DNA from: Mycobacterium sp. GA-0227b
GTDB taxonomy: Bacteria; Actinomycetota; Actinomycetes; Mycobacteriales; Mycobacteriaceae
DNA: 64,000 nt
NCBI RefSeq assembly: GCF_001499855.1
Contig: NZ_LQIK01000030.1
Location: 62,001-126,000, forward strand
Direction: 5' to 3'
Both the position numbers and the translations under genes were made by a program. The stretch's first letter is position 1, and each line of letters begins with the position of its first letter. Shown here one piece after another: positions 7,258 through 15,165 of the stretch. A model generated the notes under the pieces. That model worked only from the letters and a program-made list of their open reading frames with translations, was not told the origin of the DNA and ran no database searches.

Positions 7258-8748
7258 ATGAACTTGCTGTCCCGCAGCCGCCACCGCGGTGTCCGACAGA
7301 TCGGCCGGGGCCTCGGCACGCTCGACCGCGAGGTGTTCGAAGCGATCGCGGAATCGCCGAGTCCGCTACTCGACGCGGTGATGCCCCGGCTGACCCGGGC
7401 GGCCGATCACTCGAAGCTGTGGTTCGCCATTGCGGCGGCGTTGGCGGCGTCCGGGGGCGCGTCGGCGAAGCGCGGTGCGATCCGCGGCGTCCTCACCCTG
7501 GCGGTCACCAGCCTGATCACCAACCAGGGAGCCAAACGGGTGTGGCGGCGACAGCGGCCCAACCGCCTCCTGGTACCGCTGGCGCGCCAGGCCCGTCGGA
7601 CGCCGACGTCCAACTCGCTACCGTCGGGGCATTCGGCCAGCGCGGCGGCATTTGCCGTCGGGGTCGGCCTGGAGAGCCCGCCGCTCGGCCTCGCGCTCGC
7701 GCTGTTGGCGGGGCTGGTCGGCATGTCGAGGATTGCCACCGGTGCGCACTATCCCGGTGACGTGCTCGCCGGATTCGGCATCGGCGCCGGGGTCGCGGTG
7801 CTGGGCGGACGGGTGGTGCCCGCGGTGGTCCCGCCGAGGATCCCAACCGCCGACCCGCTTCGGGTGGAGACCCCGCCGCGCCCGGACGGAGCCGGGGTGG
7901 TGCTGGTCGTCAACCCGACATCCGGCAGCGGCACAGGTGCGCGCATCGTCGAGCAGGTCCGAAATGCATTGCCCCGCACTGATATCACTGAGCTCAACGA
8001 TGACGACGACATCGAAAGCGTGCTGCGTTCGGCGGCGCAGCGCGCAGAAGTACTCGCCATCGGCGGTGGGGACGGCACGGTGTCGTCCGCCGCGGCGGCC
8101 GCTCTCGAAGCGGGCATCCCGCTGGCGGTTTTCCCGGGCGGCACATTCAACCACTTCGCCAAGGACATCGGTTGCGAGACAGTGGACAAGACGATCGAGG
8201 CGATCCGGCAGGGCAGCGCCGCGTGTGTCGATCTGGTCTGCATGAACGAGAATCAGATGGTGGTCAACACCGCCAGTATCGGCGCGTACCCGGCATTTGT
8301 TCGGACCCGGGAGAAGTACGAGCACAAGGTCGGTAAGCCGCTGGCCGGCCTGTACGCGATGTTCCACACCTTGCGCCACGAGAAGCCGGTACGCATCTGT
8401 TACGACAACAAGACGTTGCAGACGTTCCTGTTCTTCCTTGGCAATTCGGCTTATCTGCCATCAGGATTCGCGCCGTCGCGGCGAACCCGGATGGACGACG
8501 GCCTGATGGACATCCGGATTCTCGAGACCGGCCGCCGGTTCAGCCGGCTGCGCATCCTCGTCGACGCCGCCCTCGGCCGGCTCGTGCGCAGCCCGTTCTA
8601 TCACGAGATGCGGGTTCCGCAGTTCGAGTTCACGGCGGTGGACGGGCCCACCATGCTGGCCCTCGACGGCGAAGTCGGAACCGAATGCACCACGGCCAGT
8701 TTCAGCGTGCAGTATCGGGCGCTACCGGTGTTTCGTCCGCTTCCGTGA
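7258..8748 (+). CDS. Fusion of PAP2 lipid phosphatase and diacylglycerol kinase
   Basis: 496 aa. The first 190 residues are a PAP2 phosphatase domain with its three motifs in order: KRVWRRQRPNR, PSGHSASAAAF and SRIATGAHYPGD. After a linker near residue 205 comes a diacylglycerol/sphingosine kinase catalytic domain with VVNPTSGSGTG and the nucleotide motif GGGDGTVSSAA, ending in the beta-rich C-terminal half. The domains would add and remove phosphate on lipids at the inner membrane face. ATG 7258 is chosen by the promoter spacing and the conserved start. The 3' end overlaps the opposite-strand PAP2 gene by 47 bp. Confidence 0.88.
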   Translation: MNLLSRSRHRGVRQIGRGLGTLDREVFEAIAESPSPLLDAVMPRLTRAADHSKLWFAIAAALAASGGASAKRGAIRGVLTLAVTSLITNQGAKRVWRRQRPNRLLVPLARQARRTPTSNSLPSGHSASAAAFAVGVGLESPPLGLALALLAGLVGMSRIATGAHYPGDVLAGFGIGAGVAVLGGRVVPAVVPPRIPTADPLRVETPPRPDGAGVVLVVNPTSGSGTGARIVEQVRNALPRTDITELNDDDDIESVLRSAAQRAEVLAIGGGDGTVSSAAAAALEAGIPLAVFPGGTFNHFAKDIGCETVDKTIEAIRQGSAACVDLVCMNENQMVVNTASIGAYPAFVRTREKYEHKVGKPLAGLYAMFHTLRHEKPVRICYDNKTLQTFLFFLGNSAYLPSGFAPSRRTRMDDGLMDIRILETGRRFSRLRILVDAALGRLVRSPFYHEMRVPQFEFTAVDGPTMLALDGEVGTECTTASFSVQYRALPVFRPLP

Positions 8749-9373
8749 TCGGTCGCGACGGCGGCACCGCCAGCAGGCAGAAGACGAAATACGCGTAGCC
8801 CAACGCCCATCCGGCCACCACGTCGGACGGGTGATGCACATTGAGCACCACCCGACCGAGACCGATCACGACGACGACAACCGCACCGAACGCGATCAGC
8901 CAACCTCGCGCAGGAGCCCGCACGATCGGCAGTCCCACGGTCAACAGCGCGAGTACGGCGACCAGCACGCCGAGCGCGTGGCCGGAGGGGAACGACGTGC
9001 CGAGCGCGAAGACGAACGCGGTGTCCGGACGGGGGCGATCGGCCGCCGCCTTCGCGGCCTCGGTGACGAGGCCGGAGAGCTCCACGCTGATCAGGAGGAA
9101 CATCGCGATCCGGACGTTGCGCCGCGCCAGCGCCACGATGATCAGCACGACGGTGATCAACCGGAAGGCGTTAGGCCCCAGGAGGGTGCACAGGACGTCC
9201 CATCCGAGCACCCAGCCCGGACGCCCTTCGCCCCGCCGATAGAACGAGTCGAGCGCGCTGGAGTCGACGGCCGTCAACCACATCCACTGCTGCGCATATC
9301 CCACCCACAGCACGGCATACACCGCGATCGCGCCAACAGCCGTTGCCGTCAGCCAGCGCTTGTGTGATGCCAC
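8702..9373 (-). CDS. PAP2-family integral membrane phosphatase
   Basis: 223 aa with about five to six membrane helices. PAP2 motifs are KAAADRPRP, PSGHALG and GRVVLNVHHPSDV, giving the Lys/Arg, His and Arg/His catalytic set. The likely role is dephosphorylation of a lipid phosphate or polyprenyl pyrophosphate at the membrane. It corresponds by recall to Rv0308. The GTG start at 9373 has a good ribosome binding site (GAGGTGAAG). Its 3' end lies within the end of the convergent PAP2-kinase fusion gene, so the two mRNAs would share 47 bp of complementary sequence. Confidence 0.85.
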   Translation of the reverse strand: MASHKRWLTATAVGAIAVYAVLWVGYAQQWMWLTAVDSSALDSFYRRGEGRPGWVLGWDVLCTLLGPNAFRLITVVLIIVALARRNVRIAMFLLISVELSGLVTEAAKAAADRPRPDTAFVFALGTSFPSGHALGVLVAVLALLTVGLPIVRAPARGWLIAFGAVVVVVIGLGRVVLNVHHPSDVVAGWALGYAYFVFCLLAVPPSRPITEADETPVAPDTAR

Positions 9374-9421
9374 CGCTTCACCTCTACCACGTGAATCACT
9401 GTGCCGTTAGGGTGACAGCCC

Positions 9422-9904
9422 ATGGCCGTGTTCCTGCGTAAGCTGCTCCGAATCGGCGGTCTGCCCGACGACATGCGGACCGAGGTGGAGGCCGAAGGCG
9501 TCATCTTCCTCGCCGAGTACATCGCGGTGACCCGGCGGTTCAGCGGCAAAATCCCGGGCCGGCGCGCGAACGTCAACGTCACCAGCTACGTCGGCTCGCT
9601 GGCGCTGACCAACGAGCGGGTTCTCGGCACGCTGTCGACGGTTCCGAAGTTGGCGGCCCGCACCATCGACCAACGCTGGGACGCCGCGCAGTCGGGCACC
9701 GTCAGCGCCGAACTCTCGGCTACCGGCATGCTGATCGACGTCGACATCGCTGGGATCGATTCGCGCTTCAGCGGCCAACTTTCGATGCACTACAAGGTCA
9801 CCATCCCCGAGGAGGTGCTGATGCGCCTGCCCCGGCGATCGCTGTCGTTCGACGCACCACCCGAGTACGTGTTCCGCGCGGTGGGCGTGCCCTATCACCC
9901 TTGA
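9422..9904 (+). CDS. Conserved mycobacterial protein of unknown function
   Basis: 160 aa, no signal peptide or membrane segment. The protein is beta-rich, with phrases such as VEAEGVIFLAEYIAVTRRF, SYVGSLALTNERV and SGQLSMHYKVTI. This hints at a PH-like or lipid-binding fold, but I do not recognise a defined family. It matches, from recall, Rv0307c in length (160 aa) and position. It is divergent from the PAP2 gene across 48 bp. A TAGGGT hexamer eight bases before the ATG may give a near-leaderless transcript. Confidence 0.75.
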   Translation: MAVFLRKLLRIGGLPDDMRTEVEAEGVIFLAEYIAVTRRFSGKIPGRRANVNVTSYVGSLALTNERVLGTLSTVPKLAARTIDQRWDAAQSGTVSAELSATGMLIDVDIAGIDSRFSGQLSMHYKVTIPEEVLMRLPRRSLSFDAPPEYVFRAVGVPYHP

Positions 9905-9945
9905 CCGCCGGATGACGCACCCATCGGGGGTTTTCAGAACGGTGG

Positions 9946-9962
9946 TGGCTCGTTGCGAGCCA
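9946..9962 (+). terminator. Short hairpin downstream of the 9422-9904 gene
   Basis: TGGCTCG and CGAGCCA form a perfect 7-bp stem around a TTG loop, 41 bp after the upstream stop codon. There is no U-tract, as is common for mycobacterial hairpins, so this may be a terminator or a chance stem. Confidence 0.3.
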
Positions 9963-10024
9963 AAGGGTTGCCCGCCCGTGCCGCCTACGTTTCAGTGGGC
10001 ACGACAGCGACGAGAGGACTGGCA

Positions 10025-11389
10025 GTGAGCGACCCGGGGCCCGACAACGTGCTGATCGTGCACTGGCACGACCTCGGTCGCCATCTCGGTGCGTACGGCC
10101 ACCAGGATGTGTCGAGTCCGCGCCTCGACGCACTCGCCGCCGAGGGGATTCTGTTCACCCGCGCGCACGCCACGGCGCCGCTCTGCTCGCCGTCGCGCGG
10201 TTCGCTGTTCACCGGCCGCTACCCGCAGAGCAACGGGTTGGTCGGGCTGGCTCACCACGGATGGGAATACCGGACGGGCGTGCGCACCCTGCCCGACTTG
10301 TTGTCCGAATCCGGCTGGCACACTGCGCTGTTCGGCATGCAGCACGAAACGTCGTATCCGGCGCGGCTCGGTTTCGACGAGTTCGACGTCTCCAACTCCT
10401 ACTGCGAGTACGTCGTCGAACAGGCCACTCGTTGGCTGGCCGACCCGCCCGCGCAGCCGTTCCTGCTCACCGCGGGCTTCTTCGAGACCCATCGACCGTA
10501 TCCCCGCGACAGGTACGAACCCGCCGATGCGACCGACGTCGTCGTACCCGACTATCTGCCCGACACCCCGGAAGTCCGCCAGGATCTCGCCGCGTTCTAC
10601 GGTTCGATATCGGTCGCCGATGCCGCGGTCGGCCAGCTGCTCGACGCGCTGTCGACGACGGGCCTCGACCGCACCACCTGGGTGGTGTTCACCACCGATC
10701 ACGGCCCGGCGCTACCCCGCGCCAAATCGACCTTGTACGACGCCGGCACGGGCATCGCGATGATCCTGCGCCCACCACGCGGCACATACATCGCGCCGAA
10801 GGTCTACGACGAGTTGTTCAGCGGCGTGGATCTGCTTCCCACGTTGCTCGAGCTTCTCGGCGTCGACATCCCCGCCGACGTCGAGGGCCTGTCGCATTCG
10901 GCCGGTCTGCTGACCGCGGCGGCGCCGCCACGCACCGAGGTCTACACCACGAAGACGTACCACGACTCCTTCGATCCGATCCGCGCGGTCCGGACGAAGG
11001 AGTACAGCTACATCGAGAACTACGCCGCGCGGCCGCTGCTCGATCTGCCCTTGGACATCGCCGACAGCGCTCCCGGCCGCACCATGGCACCGCTGGTGCA
11101 AGCCCAACGCCCGCAACGCGAACTCTATGACCTCCGAACCGATCCCACCGAATCACGCAATCTGCTCGGGCCGGACGCGACGGGCAGCGCCGAGGCCGTC
11201 GCCGACGACATGGCACTGCTGCTCAACGACTGGCGCACCAAGACCAACGACGTGATCCCGTCGGAGTTCGCGGGCACCCGCATATCCGAGCGCTACACCC
11301 AGACTTACCTACGCCTGCACGGTCCGAGCGTCACCAGCCGGTCGGCGATCGCCTCGGACCGCGGTGTCGAAGGGTACCTCAGCAGCTGA
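10025..11389 (+). CDS. Sulfatase / alkaline-phosphatase-superfamily hydrolase
   Basis: 454 aa. The type I sulfatase signature LCSPSRGSLFTGR is centred on Cys54, the residue converted to formylglycine, and Arg58 is present. A second metal/substrate region reads FTTDHGPALPRAKSTLYD. Expected role: hydrolysis of a sulfate ester, substrate unknown. The usual DD metal ligands near the N-terminus read HD (IVHWHDLG). No signal peptide is seen, so it is probably cytosolic. GTG 10025 has a strong upstream GAGAGGA. It lies upstream of Stf0, as recalled for Rv0296c and Rv0295c, suggesting that sulfate-ester formation and removal are encoded side by side. Confidence 0.85.
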   Translation: MSDPGPDNVLIVHWHDLGRHLGAYGHQDVSSPRLDALAAEGILFTRAHATAPLCSPSRGSLFTGRYPQSNGLVGLAHHGWEYRTGVRTLPDLLSESGWHTALFGMQHETSYPARLGFDEFDVSNSYCEYVVEQATRWLADPPAQPFLLTAGFFETHRPYPRDRYEPADATDVVVPDYLPDTPEVRQDLAAFYGSISVADAAVGQLLDALSTTGLDRTTWVVFTTDHGPALPRAKSTLYDAGTGIAMILRPPRGTYIAPKVYDELFSGVDLLPTLLELLGVDIPADVEGLSHSAGLLTAAAPPRTEVYTTKTYHDSFDPIRAVRTKEYSYIENYAARPLLDLPLDIADSAPGRTMAPLVQAQRPQRELYDLRTDPTESRNLLGPDATGSAEAVADDMALLLNDWRTKTNDVIPSEFAGTRISERYTQTYLRLHGPSVTSRSAIASDRGVEGYLSS

Positions 11390-11443
11390 GTTTCGCTCAT
11401 CATGATCGAAAACCTCCGCCGCGCATGATCTTTGAAGTCCCGT

Positions 11444-11449
11444 TATGCT
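11444..11449 (+). promoter_or_regulatory. -10 element for leaderless stf0
   Basis: TATGCT ends seven bases before ATG 11457. The spacing supports transcription starting at that codon and argues against the in-frame ATG at 11445, which lies inside the hexamer. Confidence 0.5.
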
Positions 11450-11456
11450 CTCGCGC

Positions 11457-12260
11457 ATGTCAGCGCACGCGACGGCGTATCTCGTTCTGGCGTCCCAGCG
11501 CAGCGGTAGCACGCTGCTGGTCGAGTCTTTGCGCGCGACGGGTGTCGCCGGCGAGCCCGCAGAGTTCTTCCAGTACCTGCCGACCACCAGTCAGGCGCCC
11601 CAGCCGCGTCAGTGGTTCGCGGCGGCCACCGACGAATCGATCCTGCGCCTCCTCGATCCCCTCGACGACGGCAAGCCCGACCTGGCGCCGCCGGAGATCT
11701 GGCGCGACTACATCCGTACGGCGGGCCGCACCCCCAACGGCATCTGGGGCGGCAAGCTGATGTGGAACCAGACCCCGCTCTTGCTCGAGCGCGCCGGCGA
11801 GCTGCCGGACCGCTCGGGCACCGGCCTGCTGTCGGCTATCCGCGACGTCATCGGCAGTGACCCATTACTAGTTCACGTCCATCGTCCCGACGTTGTGTCG
11901 CAGGCTGTTTCGTTCTGGCGCGCGGTGCAGACCCGGGTCTGGCGCGGCCGCCCGGACCCGTCGCGCGATGCGCGCGCTGAATACCACGCAGGCGCGATCG
12001 CCCACGTCGTCACGATGCTGCGGGCCCAGCAGGAAGGCTGGCAGAGCTGGTTCGCCCAGGAGGGCGTGTCCCCCATCGAGGTGTCCTATCCGGTGTTGTG
12101 GCGCAACCTCACCCAGGTCGTCGGCGACATCCTGGAGGCGCTCGGGCAGGACCGTCGGCTTGCCCCGGAGCCGGTGCTACAGCGGCAGGCCGACCAGCGC
12201 TCAGACGACTGGGTCGACAGGTACCGGGCCGACGCCGAGCGGGACGGCTTGCCCACCTGA
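11457..12260 (+). CDS. stf0: Stf0 trehalose 2-sulfotransferase
   Basis: 267 aa, the usual Stf0 length. The 5'-phosphosulfate loop SQRSGSTLL follows the first strand; later come WGGKLMWNQTP and HRPDVVSQAVSFWRAVQT, both typical of Stf0. The enzyme transfers sulfate from PAPS to the 2-position of trehalose. In M. tuberculosis this is the first step to sulfolipid-1; in fast growers trehalose-2-sulfate is made but its end use is less clear. ATG 11457 is chosen by length and promoter spacing. Its stop is one base from the stop of the convergent tam gene. Confidence 0.93.
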   Translation: MSAHATAYLVLASQRSGSTLLVESLRATGVAGEPAEFFQYLPTTSQAPQPRQWFAAATDESILRLLDPLDDGKPDLAPPEIWRDYIRTAGRTPNGIWGGKLMWNQTPLLLERAGELPDRSGTGLLSAIRDVIGSDPLLVHVHRPDVVSQAVSFWRAVQTRVWRGRPDPSRDARAEYHAGAIAHVVTMLRAQQEGWQSWFAQEGVSPIEVSYPVLWRNLTQVVGDILEALGQDRRLAPEPVLQRQADQRSDDWVDRYRADAERDGLPT

Positions 12261-12261
12261 G

Positions 12262-13023
12262 TCAGCCGATCTGCGCGACCACGAAGATGCGGCGAAACGG
12301 GAAGAACGTCTTACCGTCCGCCCTCATCGGATACGCGGCGTCCAGCAGCGGAATCAGGTCCGCCCGGAACTCGTCCCACTCGGGACCGGTGAGCCGACTC
12401 CGTACCGGCCGCAACGCGGTGCCCGTGAGCCACTGCAGCACCGGATTCTCGCCGGTCAACACGTGCACATAAGTTGTCTCCCAGGCATCGACCGTGCAAC
12501 CGGCGTCGGTGAGCAGATCCGCGTAACCGGCCGCATCGAAGACTTGGCCCTCCCCGAACGGAAAGTCCCGCAAGGGTTCTGCCCACCGATCCCGTCGCGC
12601 GAGCTGGCGCACCTCACGGTGCGACGGCGCGTCGAAGTTTCCCGGCACCTGGATCGCGAGCCAGGCCCCGGCAGGCAGTTGTCCGGCCCAGCCGACGAGC
12701 AGCTGTGAATGGCCGGGCACCCACTGCAGCGCGGCGTTGCTGATCACGACGTCGGTGTCGGCTTTCGGCACCCAGTCGCGAAGGTCGCCGACGTGCGCAT
12801 CAATTCCCCGCTCCCGCGCCGCCGCGACCATCTCCGGTGAGCTGTCCAACGCGTCGATCGCCGCTCGCGGCCAGCGCTGTGCCAGGCCGACAGTAAGATT
12901 GCCCGGCCCACAGCCCAGATCCGCCACCCGCCGCGGCGCGTCGGCGCCGACCCGCGACAGCAGGTCGAAGAACGGCCGCCCGCGCTGGTCGGCGAAGGCC
13001 AGATACACCTCGGCGTTCCACAC
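12262..13023 (-). CDS. tam: Trans-aconitate 2-methyltransferase
   Basis: 253 aa, full length for Tam. The SAM-binding motif I reads VADLGCGPGNLT near residues 33-44, followed by the acidic strand-2 end (IDALDSSPEM) and SNAALQWVPGH. The Tam-like C-terminal region includes YVHVLTGENPVLQWLTGTALRP. It methylates trans-aconitate, relieving inhibition of aconitase, in the cytosol. Matches Rv0294 by recall. The GTG start at 13023 is 41 bp from the divergent hydrolase gene. Substrate assignment is by family resemblance. Confidence 0.9.
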   Translation of the reverse strand: MWNAEVYLAFADQRGRPFFDLLSRVGADAPRRVADLGCGPGNLTVGLAQRWPRAAIDALDSSPEMVAAARERGIDAHVGDLRDWVPKADTDVVISNAALQWVPGHSQLLVGWAGQLPAGAWLAIQVPGNFDAPSHREVRQLARRDRWAEPLRDFPFGEGQVFDAAGYADLLTDAGCTVDAWETTYVHVLTGENPVLQWLTGTALRPVRSRLTGPEWDEFRADLIPLLDAAYPMRADGKTFFPFRRIFVVAQIG

Positions 13024-13052
13024 GTCGTCAGTCTGGCACCGCCGGCGCCGGT

Positions 13053-13058
13053 TACCAT
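13053..13058 (+). promoter_or_regulatory. -10 element for leaderless hydrolase gene
   Basis: TACCAT followed by six bases and GTG 13065. It lies in the 41-bp divergent gap with tam. Confidence 0.5.
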
Positions 13059-13064
13059 GCGGAC

Positions 13065-14261
13065 GTGAGCCAATCGGACGCCAACCCGGTGGATCCCCCC
13101 ATTCCCGTTCCCGACGTACCCGGCGCGGACGCCACTACCGGCGGACTTCCCCGCCGTGCCGATCTCACCTTGCGCCAGCGGCTCATCGTCGACACGTCGG
13201 CCGTCGCCGACATCGCGCTGCGGACCGCGATCGCCTCGCTGCTCGCGACCACCATGCTGCCGACCCTGGCGGGCGGGCTGCGCCGGTCGCAGTCGCGCGC
13301 CGAGCGCGAGCAGTTGCAGTTCTACGCCGAACTGGCCGCGGCGAACGATTCCGCGCAGTCGTTCCCGGCGCCGGCATCGCGTCCCCGGGTCACCTCGCGC
13401 ACCGCAAACCCGTTCGCTGAGTGGATAGCGAAGGGTCGCGTCGAGAACATCCGGTTCAACAGCAGCTTCGAGGCGATCAACCCGGCCTTGCGCACACAGT
13501 GCCGAGGATTCGAGCGCAACAACGTCGTGCACGCCCAGCACTGGCGGCACGACGACGGTCCCCACCCGACGCTGTGTCTGATCCACGGGTTCATGGGTTC
13601 GCCCTATCTGTTCAACGGGCTGTTTTTCTCCCTGCCGTGGTTCTTCCGATCCGGTTACGACGTCCTGCTATACACCATGCCCTTTCACGGTCCCCGCGCC
13701 GAGAAGGGCTCGCCCTTCAGCGGTTACGGGTTCTTCGCCAACGGGTTCTCCGGTTTCGCCGAAGCGATGGCGCAGTCGGTGCATGACTTCCGCTCGATCA
13801 TGGACTATCTCGAGTTCACCGGCGTCGATCGCATCGCCTTGACCGGGATGTCGCTCGGCGGGTATACGGCGGCGCTGATCGCGGGCATCGACGATCGCAT
13901 CCAGGCCGTCATCCCCAACGTCCCGGTGGTGGCGCCCGATCAGACCGTCGACGAATGGTTCCCCGCCAACAAGGTGGTGGCGTTGCGTAACCTGCTGTCG
14001 GGCACCGATGCCGAGCTCACCAGCGCTGCGACCCGGTTCTCGTCGCCGCTGAATTACGCGCCGTTGGTGCCGAAGGACCGGAGGTTGATCATCACCGGTC
14101 TCGGTGACCGGTTGGCGCCGCCGGAGCAGGCCGAGATGCTATGGGAGCACTGGGACCGCTGCGCGTTCCACTGGTTTCCCGGCAACCACATCCTGCACGT
14201 CAGCCAGCCCGACTACCTGCGCCGGATGACGCGGTTCATGCAGGGCTTCATGTTCGACTGA
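13065..14261 (+). CDS. Alpha/beta-hydrolase fold protein
   Basis: 398 aa. After a Pro-rich N-terminus and about 150 residues of helical sequence comes an alpha/beta-hydrolase core. It has an oxyanion segment (LIHGFMGSPYLF), a nucleophile elbow GMSLGGYTAA with Ser in GxSxG, and a candidate catalytic His in FPGNHILHVSQPDY. It is likely an esterase or lipase with unknown substrate. It corresponds by recall to Rv0293c next to ESX-3. The 3' end overlaps eccE3 on the opposite strand by 14 bp. GTG 13065 is backed by promoter spacing. Confidence 0.8.
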   Translation: MSQSDANPVDPPIPVPDVPGADATTGGLPRRADLTLRQRLIVDTSAVADIALRTAIASLLATTMLPTLAGGLRRSQSRAEREQLQFYAELAAANDSAQSFPAPASRPRVTSRTANPFAEWIAKGRVENIRFNSSFEAINPALRTQCRGFERNNVVHAQHWRHDDGPHPTLCLIHGFMGSPYLFNGLFFSLPWFFRSGYDVLLYTMPFHGPRAEKGSPFSGYGFFANGFSGFAEAMAQSVHDFRSIMDYLEFTGVDRIALTGMSLGGYTAALIAGIDDRIQAVIPNVPVVAPDQTVDEWFPANKVVALRNLLSGTDAELTSAATRFSSPLNYAPLVPKDRRLIITGLGDRLAPPEQAEMLWEHWDRCAFHWFPGNHILHVSQPDYLRRMTRFMQGFMFD

Positions 14262-15165
14262 ACTCCGGCCGCGTTCCCGCCGGCCAGGCGATCCGCTCCA
14301 ACTGCTCACGCGATACCGGCTTGCCCGAAACACCTAGATGGTCAACGGCTTTGGGGTCCAGTGCGGTCAGCAACGGCCTTTGGAGTCCGCGGTGGGCGGT
14401 CAACCCGGGCAAGGGTGCCTTGCGCACCACGTCGGGAGTGCGGAAGGCGCATGCCGCGGCGACGACCGGTTGCGCCGCGGTGCCGCTGAACTCGAGGGCG
14501 GTCCACGTCTCACCCTGCTGCGACCACACCTCGGCGAGGCGCTCAGCCAACCGCTCATCGACCGGAATCTTGTAGGCAGAGATGAATCCGCGGTCATCGC
14601 ATACCCCCGACCACTTCTCGCGCACCGCTGCGCCCAACGGCGCGTCGGTGTCTTCGACCATCGCGGCGTCGAGACCGGCCTCCCGCAGATGGTCGGCGAG
14701 CCGCCGGCCGGCGATCTCAGCGGTGTCGTGCAGCGGAAGTTCCGGAGAACGTGCCTGCAGGGCAACCAGATTCGCTTTCGCGTCCAGGGTCAGGCTGATC
14801 CAGGTGGTACGGACACCGTCCTGATCGAGGTTGGTGACCCGAACCTTCTCGCTGCGGACCCCGAACCGCTCGACGTATCCGGCCAGCAACGGCAGCGACA
14901 CATCGACGCCTGCCGGGCCGTCGACACGCAGCACCACGGTTGCCTGATCCGGCCTCTGCGCCTTCGGCTTCGAGTGGTTGCGCCGCCACACCGCCACCCG
15001 GCGGCCGATCATGGTCGTCACGAACTGTCCACGCCACCAGGCGAACACCACCACGACGACGGCGGCCGCGATTCCCAGGATCCACCAGTCGGTGGTGGAC
15101 TCCCACGGGTACGCCATGGCCGCCAACACCACGGCCAACGACGCCAACGCAATTCGAACGGTCAC
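14248..15165 (-). CDS. eccE3: ESX-3 core component EccE3
   Basis: 305 aa. Two N-terminal membrane helices (about residues 5-20 and 26-45) precede a cytosolic/peripheral domain typical of EccE. EccE sits at the periphery of the type VII translocon with EccB, EccC and EccD. It is the last gene of the ESX-3 operon: its start overlaps mycP3 by 4 bp (ATGA), so translation is probably coupled. Identity comes from length, the membrane pattern and position after mycP3. Confidence 0.92.
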   Translation of the reverse strand: MTVRIALASLAVVLAAMAYPWESTTDWWILGIAAAVVVVVFAWWRGQFVTTMIGRRVAVWRRNHSKPKAQRPDQATVVLRVDGPAGVDVSLPLLAGYVERFGVRSEKVRVTNLDQDGVRTTWISLTLDAKANLVALQARSPELPLHDTAEIAGRRLADHLREAGLDAAMVEDTDAPLGAAVREKWSGVCDDRGFISAYKIPVDERLAERLAEVWSQQGETWTALEFSGTAAQPVVAAACAFRTPDVVRKAPLPGLTAHRGLQRPLLTALDPKAVDHLGVSGKPVSREQLERIAWPAGTRPEFSRT

